A stretch of DNA of 64,000 nt from Sphingomicrobium flavum. Lineage in GTDB: Bacteria; Pseudomonadota; Alphaproteobacteria; Sphingomonadales; Sphingomonadaceae. The DNA is taken from contig NZ_CP102630.1 in the NCBI RefSeq assembly GCF_024721605.1, positions 1,116,001 to 1,180,000 on the forward strand, in the 5' to 3' direction. The translations under genes and the position numbers were made by a program. Position 1 is the stretch's first letter. Each line of letters begins with the position of its first letter. A model generated the notes under the pieces. The model did no database searches. It saw nothing but the letters and a program-made list of their open reading frames with translations, and had not been told where the DNA came from. Below, one piece after another: positions 52,122 through 60,688 of the stretch.

Positions 52122-52421
52122 ATGAAGAATATCGCCGCCATCACCGCCGCTTCGGCGCTTGTCGCCCTTTCCACCATTGCCGCCACTCCGGCCGCTGCCG
52201 ATCATCACGGCCAGAAAGCCGCCAAGGAAAAATGCTATGGCGTCGCCAAGGCCGGCAAGAATGATTGTGCGGCCGGACCCGGCACCAGCTGCGCCGGCAC
52301 CTCCAAGGTCGATTATCAGGGCAATGCCTGGAAATATGTCGACGGCAATGCATGCGAGAAGATGGGTGGTTCGCTCACCCCCAAGAAGGGCAATGCCAAG
52401 CCCGTTCCGCAGCAAGGCTGA
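52122..52421 (+). CDS. bufA: DUF2282 bufferin precursor, ordinary Sec signal
   Basis: 99 residues. Sec signal peptide [26 protein letters not shown] without a lipobox cysteine, then [19 protein letters not shown] and cysteines C38, C49, C57 and C78 in the DUF2282 pattern. The central two cysteines of such precursors are reported to become thiooxazole. AAAAAGGAAG precedes the ATG. It is followed after 6 nt by the MNIO gene. DNA from GGCAAGAATGATTG through the DYQGNAW codons nearly matches the first gene. Confidence 0.92.
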   Translation: MKNIAAITAASALVALSTIAATPAAADHHGQKAAKEKCYGVAKAGKNDCAAGPGTSCAGTSKVDYQGNAWKYVDGNACEKMGGSLTPKKGNAKPVPQQG

Positions 52422-52427
52422 CCTTCG

Positions 52428-53297
52428 ATGACCGGCGCCTCGCACATACAGCCCCCACCGCCCGGCGGCGGAATCGGCTTGAAGTCAGAGCACTTCGCCG
52501 ATTTCCTCGACGCGGCGGCGCGGGGCGCCGGACCCCATTGGGCGGAAGTCCATCCGCAAAATTACATGATGGCGGGCGGCCCCATGCACCGCTGGCTGAC
52601 CGCGGTGCGCGAAGCCGTCCCCGTCAGTTTCCATAGCGTCGGCCTGTCGCTGGGCGATCCCGGCGGCGTCGATCTGGAAGAATTGGACCGCCTTGCCAAA
52701 CTGGTCGATCGCTACCAGCCTGCCTTGGTTTCCGACCATCTGTCATGGTCGAGCATTGACGGCGAAGCCTTCCCCGACCTCCTGCCGCTACCGATGACCA
52801 AGGCCAGCCTCGATCATTTCGCGCGCCAGGTGGATGTCGTGCAGGAACGGCTCGGCCGCCAGATGCTGATCGAAAATCCCAGCCGCATGATCGCCTTTTC
52901 GGGCGATGAATATGCCGAAGAAAATTTCCTCGCCGAGCTGGTGCGCCGCACCGGCTGCGGCCTCATCATCGACGTCAACAATGTCATCGTCCAGCAGATC
53001 AACCTGGGCATCGATCCGGTCGCCTATCTTGATTCCATCGACCCCGCTGCCGTGGGCGAAATCCATGTCGCGGGTCATGCCCTCGAAGATCATGACGGCG
53101 AATTGCTGGCGATCGACGATCATGGTTCGCCGGTCAGCGACGAATGCTGGTCGCTGCTCGAACATTTTCTCGATCGCATTGGCCCGCGCCCCGTGCTGGT
53201 CGAGCGCGACAATGCTATCCCCGCTTTTGCGGAACTCGCCGCCGAAGCCGCGCGCGCCGATGCCATCTGCCAACGGAGCCTCGCACATGCAGCCTGA
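52428..53297 (+). CDS. bufB: MNIO family (DUF692) RiPP-modifying enzyme of the bufferin pathway
   Basis: 289 residues. TIM-barrel-like with metal ligands in VSDHLSWS, LIENPSRM, CGLIIDVNNVIVQQ, EIHVAGHA and the DDHGSPVSDECW segment, all DUF692/MNIO blocks. MNIO enzymes use two or three irons to oxidise precursor cysteines. Its substrates should be the two DUF2282 peptides directly upstream. It overlaps bufC by 11 nt. Confidence 0.93.
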   Translation: MTGASHIQPPPPGGGIGLKSEHFADFLDAAARGAGPHWAEVHPQNYMMAGGPMHRWLTAVREAVPVSFHSVGLSLGDPGGVDLEELDRLAKLVDRYQPALVSDHLSWSSIDGEAFPDLLPLPMTKASLDHFARQVDVVQERLGRQMLIENPSRMIAFSGDEYAEENFLAELVRRTGCGLIIDVNNVIVQQINLGIDPVAYLDSIDPAAVGEIHVAGHALEDHDGELLAIDDHGSPVSDECWSLLEHFLDRIGPRPVLVERDNAIPAFAELAAEAARADAICQRSLAHAA

Positions 53298-53976
53298 ACT
53301 CCAGCAGCATATGCGCGACGTGATCGCCGGCGGGCCTGCATTACTCGATGAAAACATGTTCGTCGGCAGCCGCGCGGCCAAGCTGCGGGCCCTTCGCGCC
53401 CATGCCAACACGATCAGCCATGTCCGCTTCGTCGCCATGGAGGATAGCTTCCCCATGTTGCGCGAACGCATGGGCGATGAACTGTTCCATGCTGCAGCAC
53501 GCATCCACCTTGAAGACCCCGCCATTCGCGCCCTGACCCTGCGGCTGATCGGGCGCGGGTTTTCCGCACGGCTTGAAGATCCCGTCCTGGCCGATCTTGC
53601 CGATGCCGAATGGGCCATGCTGCAATCCTACGGCGCCGCCGAAGCCCCCGCCATCGAGCTGGCTACGCTGCGCGGCTTGGACGCGGAGACTTTGGTCGGC
53701 GCGCGCGTTGCGCTGCACCCTGCTGCGATCATCATGACGCTGCGCGAACCCGCCGCGTTCAGCTGGCCCGGCATGCCGGACAGCGAAGCGCCGCACCTTC
53801 TCATCACCCGCCCTGCCGCCGAGCGCCGCCTTGTGCAGGTCAGCGACGGCGTCGCTGCCCTTGTCGAACGGGCGCAGCGCACCGTCACCATGGGCGAATT
53901 GTTCGAAATCGACGCCGAGGGCGTCACCACCCTTGTCCACCTTGGCGCATTGCGCCCCCAATTGGAGCTGATCTGA
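53287..53976 (+). CDS. bufC: DUF2063 (HvfC/BufC) family partner protein of the MNIO enzyme
   Basis: 229 residues from MQPELQQHMRDVIAGGPALL. The N-terminal DUF2063 domain has VGSRAAKLRALRAHANTISHVRFVAMEDSFPMLRERMGDE, then a second domain with LHPAAIIMTL. These proteins bind the precursor leader and present it to the MNIO enzyme. They are sometimes labelled DNA-binding domain-containing. Starts 11 nt within bufB and shares its stop TGA with the next ATG. Confidence 0.9.
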   Translation: MQPELQQHMRDVIAGGPALLDENMFVGSRAAKLRALRAHANTISHVRFVAMEDSFPMLRERMGDELFHAAARIHLEDPAIRALTLRLIGRGFSARLEDPVLADLADAEWAMLQSYGAAEAPAIELATLRGLDAETLVGARVALHPAAIIMTLREPAAFSWPGMPDSEAPHLLITRPAAERRLVQVSDGVAALVERAQRTVTMGELFEIDAEGVTTLVHLGALRPQLELI

Positions 53977-54425
53977 TGCGCGCAACCTGGAAGAAACTGA
54001 CCGATTTTGCAGATCAACCGCTGATTCAGGACCTGGTCCTGCTCTTCACCCGTATCGGGCTAGGCGCCATCTTCTGGCGCTCGGCGCGCACCAAGGTGGA
54101 AGAGGGCAGCTTGCTCGAGCTGAGCGACACCACCTTCTTCCTGTTTGAGGAAGAATATGCCGGTGTGCCGCTGCCCAGCGATTTTGCAGCCTATGCCGCC
54201 ACCTATGCCGAACATTTGCTGCCCATCATGCTCCTGATTGGCCTTGGTAGCCGCTTTGCCGCAGCGGGCCTTATCGTGATGACGCTTGTGATCCAGCTCT
54301 TCGTCTATCCCGACGCCTGGTGGTCGCCGCACATGGGCTGGGTCGCGCTCGGCCTCGTCATCCTGACGCAGGGCCCGGGGCGCCTCTCGCTTGATCAACT
54401 GATTGCCGGTAAGAAGAGCGCATGA
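53976..54425 (+). CDS. DoxX family membrane protein
   Basis: 149 residues. About four TM helices. LLFTRIGLGAIFWRSARTKVEEG is the DoxX opening, and HLLPIMLLIGLGSRFAAAGLIVMTLVIQLFVYPDAW fits the family. DoxX proteins commonly accompany DUF692/DUF2063/DUF2282 genes and may help redox handling in the membrane. It overlaps both neighbours by 1-4 nt. Confidence 0.9.
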   Translation: MRATWKKLTDFADQPLIQDLVLLFTRIGLGAIFWRSARTKVEEGSLLELSDTTFFLFEEEYAGVPLPSDFAAYAATYAEHLLPIMLLIGLGSRFAAAGLIVMTLVIQLFVYPDAWWSPHMGWVALGLVILTQGPGRLSLDQLIAGKKSA

Positions 54426-54946
54426 TCCTTGCCGAAGAGGATATTCGTCGCCTGATGGCGGCGGGGCAGCGGGGTGACCGCAAGGCCTATCGCGCCTGCC
54501 TGACAGGCGCGAGCGAATGGCTGTCGCGCTTCTTCGCCCGCCGTATCGCGCCGCATATGGTCGATGATCTAGTCCAGGAGGTGCTGATCAGCCTGCACGC
54601 CAAGCGCGCCAGCTATGACGCCGACCGACCCTTCTATCCTTGGCTGGCGGCCATTGCGCGCTATCGCTGGATCGACCAGCTGCGCAAGTTGCAGCGCATG
54701 CCCGAAGAAGATGCCGATGCCGTCCCCAGCGAGGACAGCCACGAGGAGTCGGTGCTGTCGCGCCTCAGCCTCGACCGGCTGATGACCCATATCCCTCAGG
54801 GACAGGCGCAGGCCATTACCCTGACCAAGATCGAGGGGCGCTCCATCAGCGAGACCGCCCAGATGACCGGCCAGTCGGAATCGCTGGTGAAAGTGAATAT
54901 TCATCGCGGCCTCAAGAAGCTGGCCTCGTTCGTAGAAAGTGACTGA
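54422..54946 (+). CDS. ECF sigma factor (SigF-like)
   Basis: 174 residues. Region 2 has DDLVQEVLISLHAKRASYDADRPFYPWLAAIARYRWIDQLRK; region 4 has LTKIEGRSISETAQMTGQSESLVKVNIHRGLKKL. It begins within the doxX stop (ATGA) and is followed by an NrsF-like anti-sigma factor. It probably recognises the two GTAAC-N16-CGAA promoters in this locus. Confidence 0.93.
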   Translation: MILAEEDIRRLMAAGQRGDRKAYRACLTGASEWLSRFFARRIAPHMVDDLVQEVLISLHAKRASYDADRPFYPWLAAIARYRWIDQLRKLQRMPEEDADAVPSEDSHEESVLSRLSLDRLMTHIPQGQAQAITLTKIEGRSISETAQMTGQSESLVKVNIHRGLKKLASFVESD

Positions 54947-54947
54947 G

Positions 54948-55577
54948 ATGAAGAGTGATTTCCTGATCGACAGCCTGGCCGACAGCGCCGAGCCTGTACG
55001 CCCCATGTCGGTGGGGCAGAGCCGGCTGATGCTTGGCGGTGCGGCATTGTTCACGGTGGTGGCCGTGCTGGTCCTGTTCGGACCGCGCGTCGATCTGGCG
55101 CAGGGAACAGCCTCGCCTGTGATCTTGATGATTGCCGGTCTCTTTGCCTTGGCCGCAGTAGCCTCCGGCTGGGCCGCGACCCGGCTAGCCCAGCCCGCCG
55201 TCGGCGGCAGCCAGCATGGCGCGCTCTGGACGGTCGGCGCGATCGCATTGCTGCCCGCCATCAGCCTGATCGAATTTCTGCTCGGCAATCTGGCCCCGGC
55301 AGAGCCGGAAGGCGTCATAAACTGCCTGACTTATGGCACGCTTTCCAGCCTGGTGACGCTGGCCGTGCTGACCTGGCGGCTGAAGAAGGGCGCCCCTGTC
55401 CTGCCGGAACGGGCCGGTCTTTATGCAGGCCTTGCTGCCGGCGCGGTCGGTGCCTTCGCCATCACGCTGGAATGCAATTTCGACGGCCTGGCCCATATGA
55501 CGCTCGGCCATGTCGGTGTCGTCGCCACCATGGCAATGATCGGCCGGTTCGGCATTTCGCGTCTCATTCGCTGGTAG
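54948..55577 (+). CDS. NrsF family (DUF1109) anti-sigma factor
   Basis: 209 residues with six TM helices. Conserved cysteines C126 (GVINCLTYG) and C176 (TLECNFDG) are 50 residues apart, the same spacing I recall for the two metal-sensing cysteines of Caulobacter NrsF. Such proteins hold SigF at the membrane and release it on metal or oxidative stress. The frame is also open from a GTG at 54939. Last gene of the bufferin run. Confidence 0.87.
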   Translation: MKSDFLIDSLADSAEPVRPMSVGQSRLMLGGAALFTVVAVLVLFGPRVDLAQGTASPVILMIAGLFALAAVASGWAATRLAQPAVGGSQHGALWTVGAIALLPAISLIEFLLGNLAPAEPEGVINCLTYGTLSSLVTLAVLTWRLKKGAPVLPERAGLYAGLAAGAVGAFAITLECNFDGLAHMTLGHVGVVATMAMIGRFGISRLIRW

Positions 55578-55625
55578 TTCTTGCTCCGCTACTCCCTCTT
55601 CGGTAGGGGGCGTTGGCTAGCAAGA

Positions 55626-55702
<77 letters not shown>

Positions 55703-55741
55703 TAGCAAAAGGGCGTCCGCAAAAGCGGGCGCTCTTGCTAT
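55703..55741 (+). terminator. Long hairpin directly after the tRNA gene
   Basis: ATAGCAA...GGGCGTCCGC / GCGGGCGCTC...TTGCTAT with an AAAA loop. It starts at the base after CCA and probably ends tRNA transcription, though no long T-tract follows. Confidence 0.6.
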
Positions 55742-55835
55742 GGTGGATGCAGGCAGATTGGGCCTCGTTCGAACCGGAGCAGCAACGCTGCGGAGGAGTC
55801 CGACCAAAGGGAGGACAATCCTGTCCTCACCCAAG

Positions 55836-56906
55836 CTACGGCACGATCACCAATCCCCTGTCAGGCGGCCATGCCCCGGCTACAAACTGCGGATAAGCGT
55901 CCTCCAGTGCCCCCAACCCCGGGCGCTCATCAACTTCCATCCAGCCTGCAGTCGCCTCGGCAGCGCCCGCGATGAAAGCCGTCGAGCGCCGGTCGAATTC
56001 GGCCGCGCCCCATTCTTTCACCCGCTCCAATATGTAGCTGGGCGCGAAGAACATTTCCTTGGCGCCAGTACCGCCGACATTGCCCTTGGGCGTGCCTGCG
56101 CTCGGCCCATGAGTGATGCCGACATTATAGCGGTAGACCAGTGCATCGCCGAGCTTGGCAAACATCGCGGCGACAAGGCTGGCACTCCCCGCCATGTCCA
56201 CCAGCACGCTCGCCTCATTGGAAAGCGCCTCGATGTTGTCATAGGTCAGCACCTCGTCATAAAGCCCGGTGCCTTTGACGAAGGCCGCATTGCCAGCCGA
56301 GGTCAGGCCAATGATCCGGGGCGCGCTATCATCTCGCTTCAGCCCATAAGCCAGTCCCAGGCTGGTCTTGGAGGATGCGCTGCTGATCAGGATCTGGCCG
56401 GCGCCATGCCAATTGCGTGATCGCAGGACGTCCCACAGGCAGAATGAGGTGATGTGCAGGGGTGCGAGAAGGATGCTCGCATTGTCCTTTGCCGCATCCG
56501 CCACCGGTCCAAGTCGCCGGTAATGATTATAGAGTGGCGGCAGATGCTGGCGATGCGGGGCATGATCGACCAGCCGCTTCGCCCCGACATCCCCGGCAAT
56601 CAGATCGGCATATTCAGCGGGCGGAAAGTAGCCATAAAGCCGCTCGCCAACCGCGATTTCCGGATGGCGCGTTTCCTTCACCCTGGCCGTCGCCCAGACC
56701 GGAATCTGGCCCCAGCCGTCTTCGCTGGCGGGAAAAAATTGCCAATAGCCAAGGAAGTCGCCAGCCACGCCGTAAGTCATGTTGTTCGCGGTGAAGGCGA
56801 AGCGTTCGACTTCTAGCCGGATGCCCTGGTCTGCCAGTGTCGGCGGGTCGCGTGTCACCAGCCTACGCGCTGAAAGATCATCCTTGCGCACTTCGAATTG
56901 CTGCAT
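55836..56906 (-). CDS. DUF2855 family protein
   Basis: 356 residues from MQQFEVRKDDLSARRL. FTANNMTYGVAGDFLGYWQFFPA and HPEIAVGERLYGYFPPAEY resemble MDR-type oxidoreductase (quinone reductase-like) N-domains, and ILISSASSKTSLGLAYGL a cofactor fold. The DUF2855 family has no proven reaction. AGGAG lies 9 nt before the ATG. The 133 nt between it and the tRNA hold only the hairpin and no gene. Confidence 0.85.
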   Translation of the reverse strand: MQQFEVRKDDLSARRLVTRDPPTLADQGIRLEVERFAFTANNMTYGVAGDFLGYWQFFPASEDGWGQIPVWATARVKETRHPEIAVGERLYGYFPPAEYADLIAGDVGAKRLVDHAPHRQHLPPLYNHYRRLGPVADAAKDNASILLAPLHITSFCLWDVLRSRNWHGAGQILISSASSKTSLGLAYGLKRDDSAPRIIGLTSAGNAAFVKGTGLYDEVLTYDNIEALSNEASVLVDMAGSASLVAAMFAKLGDALVYRYNVGITHGPSAGTPKGNVGGTGAKEMFFAPSYILERVKEWGAAEFDRRSTAFIAGAAEATAGWMEVDERPGLGALEDAYPQFVAGAWPPDRGLVIVP

Positions 56907-56959
56907 GGCCAATATCTCCTGTCCCGGGAGCGTGGCACCGGCCCCGACAGAAGACAAAG

Positions 56960-56997
56960 AAAAACCCCCGCCCGGTGTCCCGGACGGGGGTGTTTTT
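56960..56997. terminator. Bidirectional rho-independent terminator
   Basis: CCCCCGCCCG-GTGT-CCCGGACGGGGG stem flanked by AAAAA on the left and TTTTT on the right. It lies just beyond the stop of the large TonB receptor gene on the minus strand, and its minus-strand tail is T-rich. Confidence 0.88.
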
Positions 56998-57017
56998 CCG
57001 ATCATTCGGCGACGAGC

Positions 57018-60000
57018 TTAGAACTCGTACTTGATGCCGACCTTCACGCGCCAGGTCGAGCTGGTCACGCGGATCTGGTTGTCACGCTCGAGATTTTCGA
57101 AACCTTCGAAATCTTCGATGATGTAGCGACCAGCATCGTCGATTTCGGTTTCGATCACACCCAGCGAGGAGCCGCGCGAGCGCAGCGAGTTCCAGCTGCC
57201 GTCAAGCAGGTTCAGGAAGTTGTCCACGGCGGTGTAGATTTCGATCTTGTCGTCAATCCCGAACAGGCGGCCCGGACCGGGAATTTCCTGGCTGAGACGC
57301 AGGTCCAGATCGAAGTACCAGTCGTTACGGCAGGAGTTGGCCGAAATCGACCGACCCGGCGTATAATCACAGCCCGACGCATCGACGAAGGTCAACAGGT
57401 CATTCACGGCATCCGGATCGCTATCCGGCGACAGGCGCGGATCGCTCAGCCCCGTGGGGATGTAGGGAAGCACGTTGAAATCGCCCGAGCTGCTGTCGTG
57501 GAAGGGGCTGCCTTCACGAACCACCAAGCTGTACGGACGACCCGAGGTTGCGCGGAAGAAGATGCCGAGCGAGCTTTCCAGATCGTCGAAGAATTCTTCA
57601 CGCACGTTGACGCTTGCCGAGAAGTTGTGCGTCACCGAGTAGGTCGACTGGCGCACATCCGGATTCTGGCGATCGAACGCTGCGGTCCGGTCGAAGCCCG
57701 AGGTTGCGGTCGAGTTGTCGTTGGTACGACGCTCGTCCGCATCCGTATAGGCATAGCCCAGGTTCAGGTAGACGCGGCCACCATCGGTAATCACGCCGCT
57801 GTTGAAGCGCTTGCGCAGGATGACCGAAGCGACATGGCTGTCATAGCCACTGGCATTGGTCAGCATGATTTCGTCATCGCGACCGGTGTTGAAGCAATCC
57901 GCCGTCACGTTGTCCCACACCGGCGGAGTGCCGACATTGACCAGCGTGGCGTCACAACCCGACACCGTCGGATCGATTGCCGCATAGATCGGGCGACCAT
58001 CGACCGTGTAGCCGTTGAGGCCCTGACGGATGTCCGGCGTCTGCGACAGATCGACGAAGTTATAGGGGTTGCGGAAGATCGAGTAGATATAGTCGAGGTT
58101 CAGGCTCCAATCGTCGAAGAAGCCGCCATTGCCGTTACCGAAGCGGGTCGCGAAACCCAGGTTCAGGCGGCCAACGGTCGGGATCTTGATGTTGGGGTCG
58201 GTCGACTGGGTATCGGCAAGACCGCGCGCAGCCTGGCTCGAACCACTATCCGCGACGCACTGGGGGAAACCGGTGAAGGTACCGCCGGTGACGACGTCGA
58301 TCTGGCCACCCACGCTCGGTTCACCCGAACAATCGGCAAAACGGGTCGAGCCGAGGCCGGCCGAGAAGCCATTGTTCGAGAAAGCGTTGGAGAACCAGAC
58401 GGTGGGATCACCGCCCGAGAAGATGCCAACGCCGCCCTTGAGCGAGCTGTTGTAAAAGAAACCTTCATTGTCGAAATCGTAGCTGAAGGCCGCGCGCGGC
58501 ATCCAGACGGTGTCGATGTCATCGAAGCTGGTGGCATTCGAGAAGCCGTAGCGCGCTGCGAAGTTCGGGTTCTCCCTCGGACGATCGCCCGAGTAGAATT
58601 CACCGCGCAGGCCAAACAGCAGGCTGAGCTGGTCGGTCACGCGCCAGTCGTCCTGGATGTAGCCGGCCCAGATGGTGCGCTTGAATTCGGCCGCAGCCTC
58701 GTTCACGTCGCCCGTCGGGGTGGCGTTGATGTCTGCGCCCCAGCCCGTGCCGCGAGCAAGATCGCGACCGTTCGGGAAGAAGCCGCGGCCACCGGCCAGC
58801 AGACCTTCTTCGAGATCGGCGAAGTTCTCGAAGTAGAGCGTGCCCGTCGCGTTGATGACGAACAGGTTGTAGACATCGAGCTGGTTCATTTCAGCACCGA
58901 TGGTGATCTGGTGATCGCCCTTGGTGATGTTGGCCAGCGCCTTGAACTGGTCGACCGTGGTGTCGAGCTGGTTGGCCGAACGGAAGATGCCCGGACCATC
59001 GACCAGCAGGCCGACGTCACAGCCGTCACCGCCCGGATTGGTCGGGGTGGGGCAGCCTTCTTCGACCACGGCGACTGCGATGCGGGTCACCGGGTTGTCG
59101 GACTGCGCTTCACCGCCGCCGACCGGGCCCTGCACGTCGCCGACTTCGGCGCGCGAGTAGCGCAGTTCGGTGGAGAAATTGTCCGACCACTGCGAGAACA
59201 GGCGCGCAGCATAATAATCGGAAGTCGTGCCTTCCAGTTCGAAGCTGCGCAGGCCGCCAAATTCGCTGCCGCCGAAATCAGGCTCGACATTCTCTTCCTC
59301 GAGGCGCTGATAGGTCAGCTCGAGGCGATGATCGTCGTTGATGTAGGCGTCGAGACGGCCGAAATAGCGAACGTTCGATTCCGGCGCCGAGCGCGGAATG
59401 TCGCCGGTGTCGCGACCATAGACATTGTTGAGGATCGAGCGGAATTCGTTGAACTGCCCTTCGGTCACATATTCGAGGCTGTTGGCGAAGCCCAGGCCCG
59501 AGGGACCGACTTCGATGACGCTCGAGCTGTCGAGCTCTTCATAGCCGGCGAAGAAGAAGAGGCGATCCTTGAAGATCGGGCCGCCCAGGGTCACACCCCA
59601 GCGCTTTTCGTCGAATTCGGCCGGGATGAATTCCTCGCCGCCGGCAGTGTCGCCGCGCAGGTTTTCATCGCGATATTCGAAGAAGGCCGAACCGTGGAAT
59701 TCGTTGGTGCCCGACTTGGTGACGACGTTGATGGCGCAACCGGTGAAGGCGCCATATTCGACGTCGAACGGTGCGAATTCGACTGCGGTTTCCTTGACGG
59801 CGTCGAAGGGCAGCGGCAGCGAGTTGCGCGAAGCGAACGGCGTGCCGTTGAGGCCGAAGACGTCGGCCTGGGCGATGCCGTCGACGGTGAAGACGTTGGC
59901 GCGATCATTGCCGCCAAGGCAGCTGATGCGGTCGACTTCGTCGGTCGAGGTTTCGATGTTCACGCGCGGATCGATACGAATGAAGTCGCGGATGTCGCGG

Positions 60001-60470
60001 TTGATCGTGGGCAGCGCTTCAAGCGTCTCGATGCCGATCGACTGGCCCGGACCCACGGCAAGAACCGTTTCGGTGGCGCGCGCGCCGGTGATGACGATGG
60101 CTTCTTCGCCGACTTCGCCGGCAGCAGCTGCCAGTTCGAAGGTCAGGCCGGTGTTACCCGACAGCGTGAGGAACAGGTCGTTGACCGTCTGACCCTGATA
60201 ACCCCCGGCAGTCGCTGTGACGGTGTACGGACCGCCCGTCGGCAGGTTCTGGACCGAGAAACGGCCTTCGCTGCCCGTGGTCAGCGTGCTGACCTGGCCG
60301 GTGCGCGTGTCGGTGACAGTGACGGTCGCGCCCGAAATGGCGGCGCCATCTTCGGCCTGGACCGCGCCTTGCACGCCCGAGGTGGTCTGCTGTGCAGCGG
60401 CAGGCGCTGCTACGATCATCGAACCGGCGGACAGTGCACTGGCCGCCAGCAGGAAGCTAAACTTCTTCAT
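57018..60470 (-). CDS. Oar-like TonB-dependent receptor with carboxypeptidase-regulatory-like N-domain
   Basis: 1150 residues. Signal peptide to about AAPAAAQ. Residues ~33-115 are a CarboxypepD_reg-like domain (GAAISGATVTVTDTRTGQVSTLTTG...GRFSVQNLP). Then a plug (EEAIVITGARAT ... VFTVDGIAQADVFGL) and a large barrel ending KVGIKYEF. Oar-type receptors are outer-membrane proteins possibly for peptide or protein uptake. The 218 nt upstream of its start hold its presumed promoter, with no clear -35/-10. Confidence 0.92.
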   Translation of the reverse strand: MKKFSFLLAASALSAGSMIVAAPAAAQQTTSGVQGAVQAEDGAAISGATVTVTDTRTGQVSTLTTGSEGRFSVQNLPTGGPYTVTATAGGYQGQTVNDLFLTLSGNTGLTFELAAAAGEVGEEAIVITGARATETVLAVGPGQSIGIETLEALPTINRDIRDFIRIDPRVNIETSTDEVDRISCLGGNDRANVFTVDGIAQADVFGLNGTPFASRNSLPLPFDAVKETAVEFAPFDVEYGAFTGCAINVVTKSGTNEFHGSAFFEYRDENLRGDTAGGEEFIPAEFDEKRWGVTLGGPIFKDRLFFFAGYEELDSSSVIEVGPSGLGFANSLEYVTEGQFNEFRSILNNVYGRDTGDIPRSAPESNVRYFGRLDAYINDDHRLELTYQRLEEENVEPDFGGSEFGGLRSFELEGTTSDYYAARLFSQWSDNFSTELRYSRAEVGDVQGPVGGGEAQSDNPVTRIAVAVVEEGCPTPTNPGGDGCDVGLLVDGPGIFRSANQLDTTVDQFKALANITKGDHQITIGAEMNQLDVYNLFVINATGTLYFENFADLEEGLLAGGRGFFPNGRDLARGTGWGADINATPTGDVNEAAAEFKRTIWAGYIQDDWRVTDQLSLLFGLRGEFYSGDRPRENPNFAARYGFSNATSFDDIDTVWMPRAAFSYDFDNEGFFYNSSLKGGVGIFSGGDPTVWFSNAFSNNGFSAGLGSTRFADCSGEPSVGGQIDVVTGGTFTGFPQCVADSGSSQAARGLADTQSTDPNIKIPTVGRLNLGFATRFGNGNGGFFDDWSLNLDYIYSIFRNPYNFVDLSQTPDIRQGLNGYTVDGRPIYAAIDPTVSGCDATLVNVGTPPVWDNVTADCFNTGRDDEIMLTNASGYDSHVASVILRKRFNSGVITDGGRVYLNLGYAYTDADERRTNDNSTATSGFDRTAAFDRQNPDVRQSTYSVTHNFSASVNVREEFFDDLESSLGIFFRATSGRPYSLVVREGSPFHDSSSGDFNVLPYIPTGLSDPRLSPDSDPDAVNDLLTFVDASGCDYTPGRSISANSCRNDWYFDLDLRLSQEIPGPGRLFGIDDKIEIYTAVDNFLNLLDGSWNSLRSRGSSLGVIETEIDDAGRYIIEDFEGFENLERDNQIRVTSSTWRVKVGIKYEF

Positions 60471-60688
60471 CTCTTGCTGTTCCCCGCAAAAATATATGCT
60501 CCGCGCCCTTCAACGGATCGCGTTGCAGCGCCCGCTAGGCATGAAATGTGACAAGATCATGATGCACTGCACCATTTTCCACGCACGCTGGGTTTTAGTG
60601 TGACCCCCACACGCTTTTGCCCTTTGCCCTTAATGACAATGGAGTCAACCGCACCCAGTCTATAGCCTGTGGATATTTCTCTTTTATC

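Noticed and set aside
56898-60551. 1217-codon open frame on the plus strand
   Set aside because: It is antisense to the Oar-like TonB receptor, which has a signal peptide, domains and a C-terminal aromatic. Long antisense frames are expected in high-G+C DNA, and the product has no recognisable domain.
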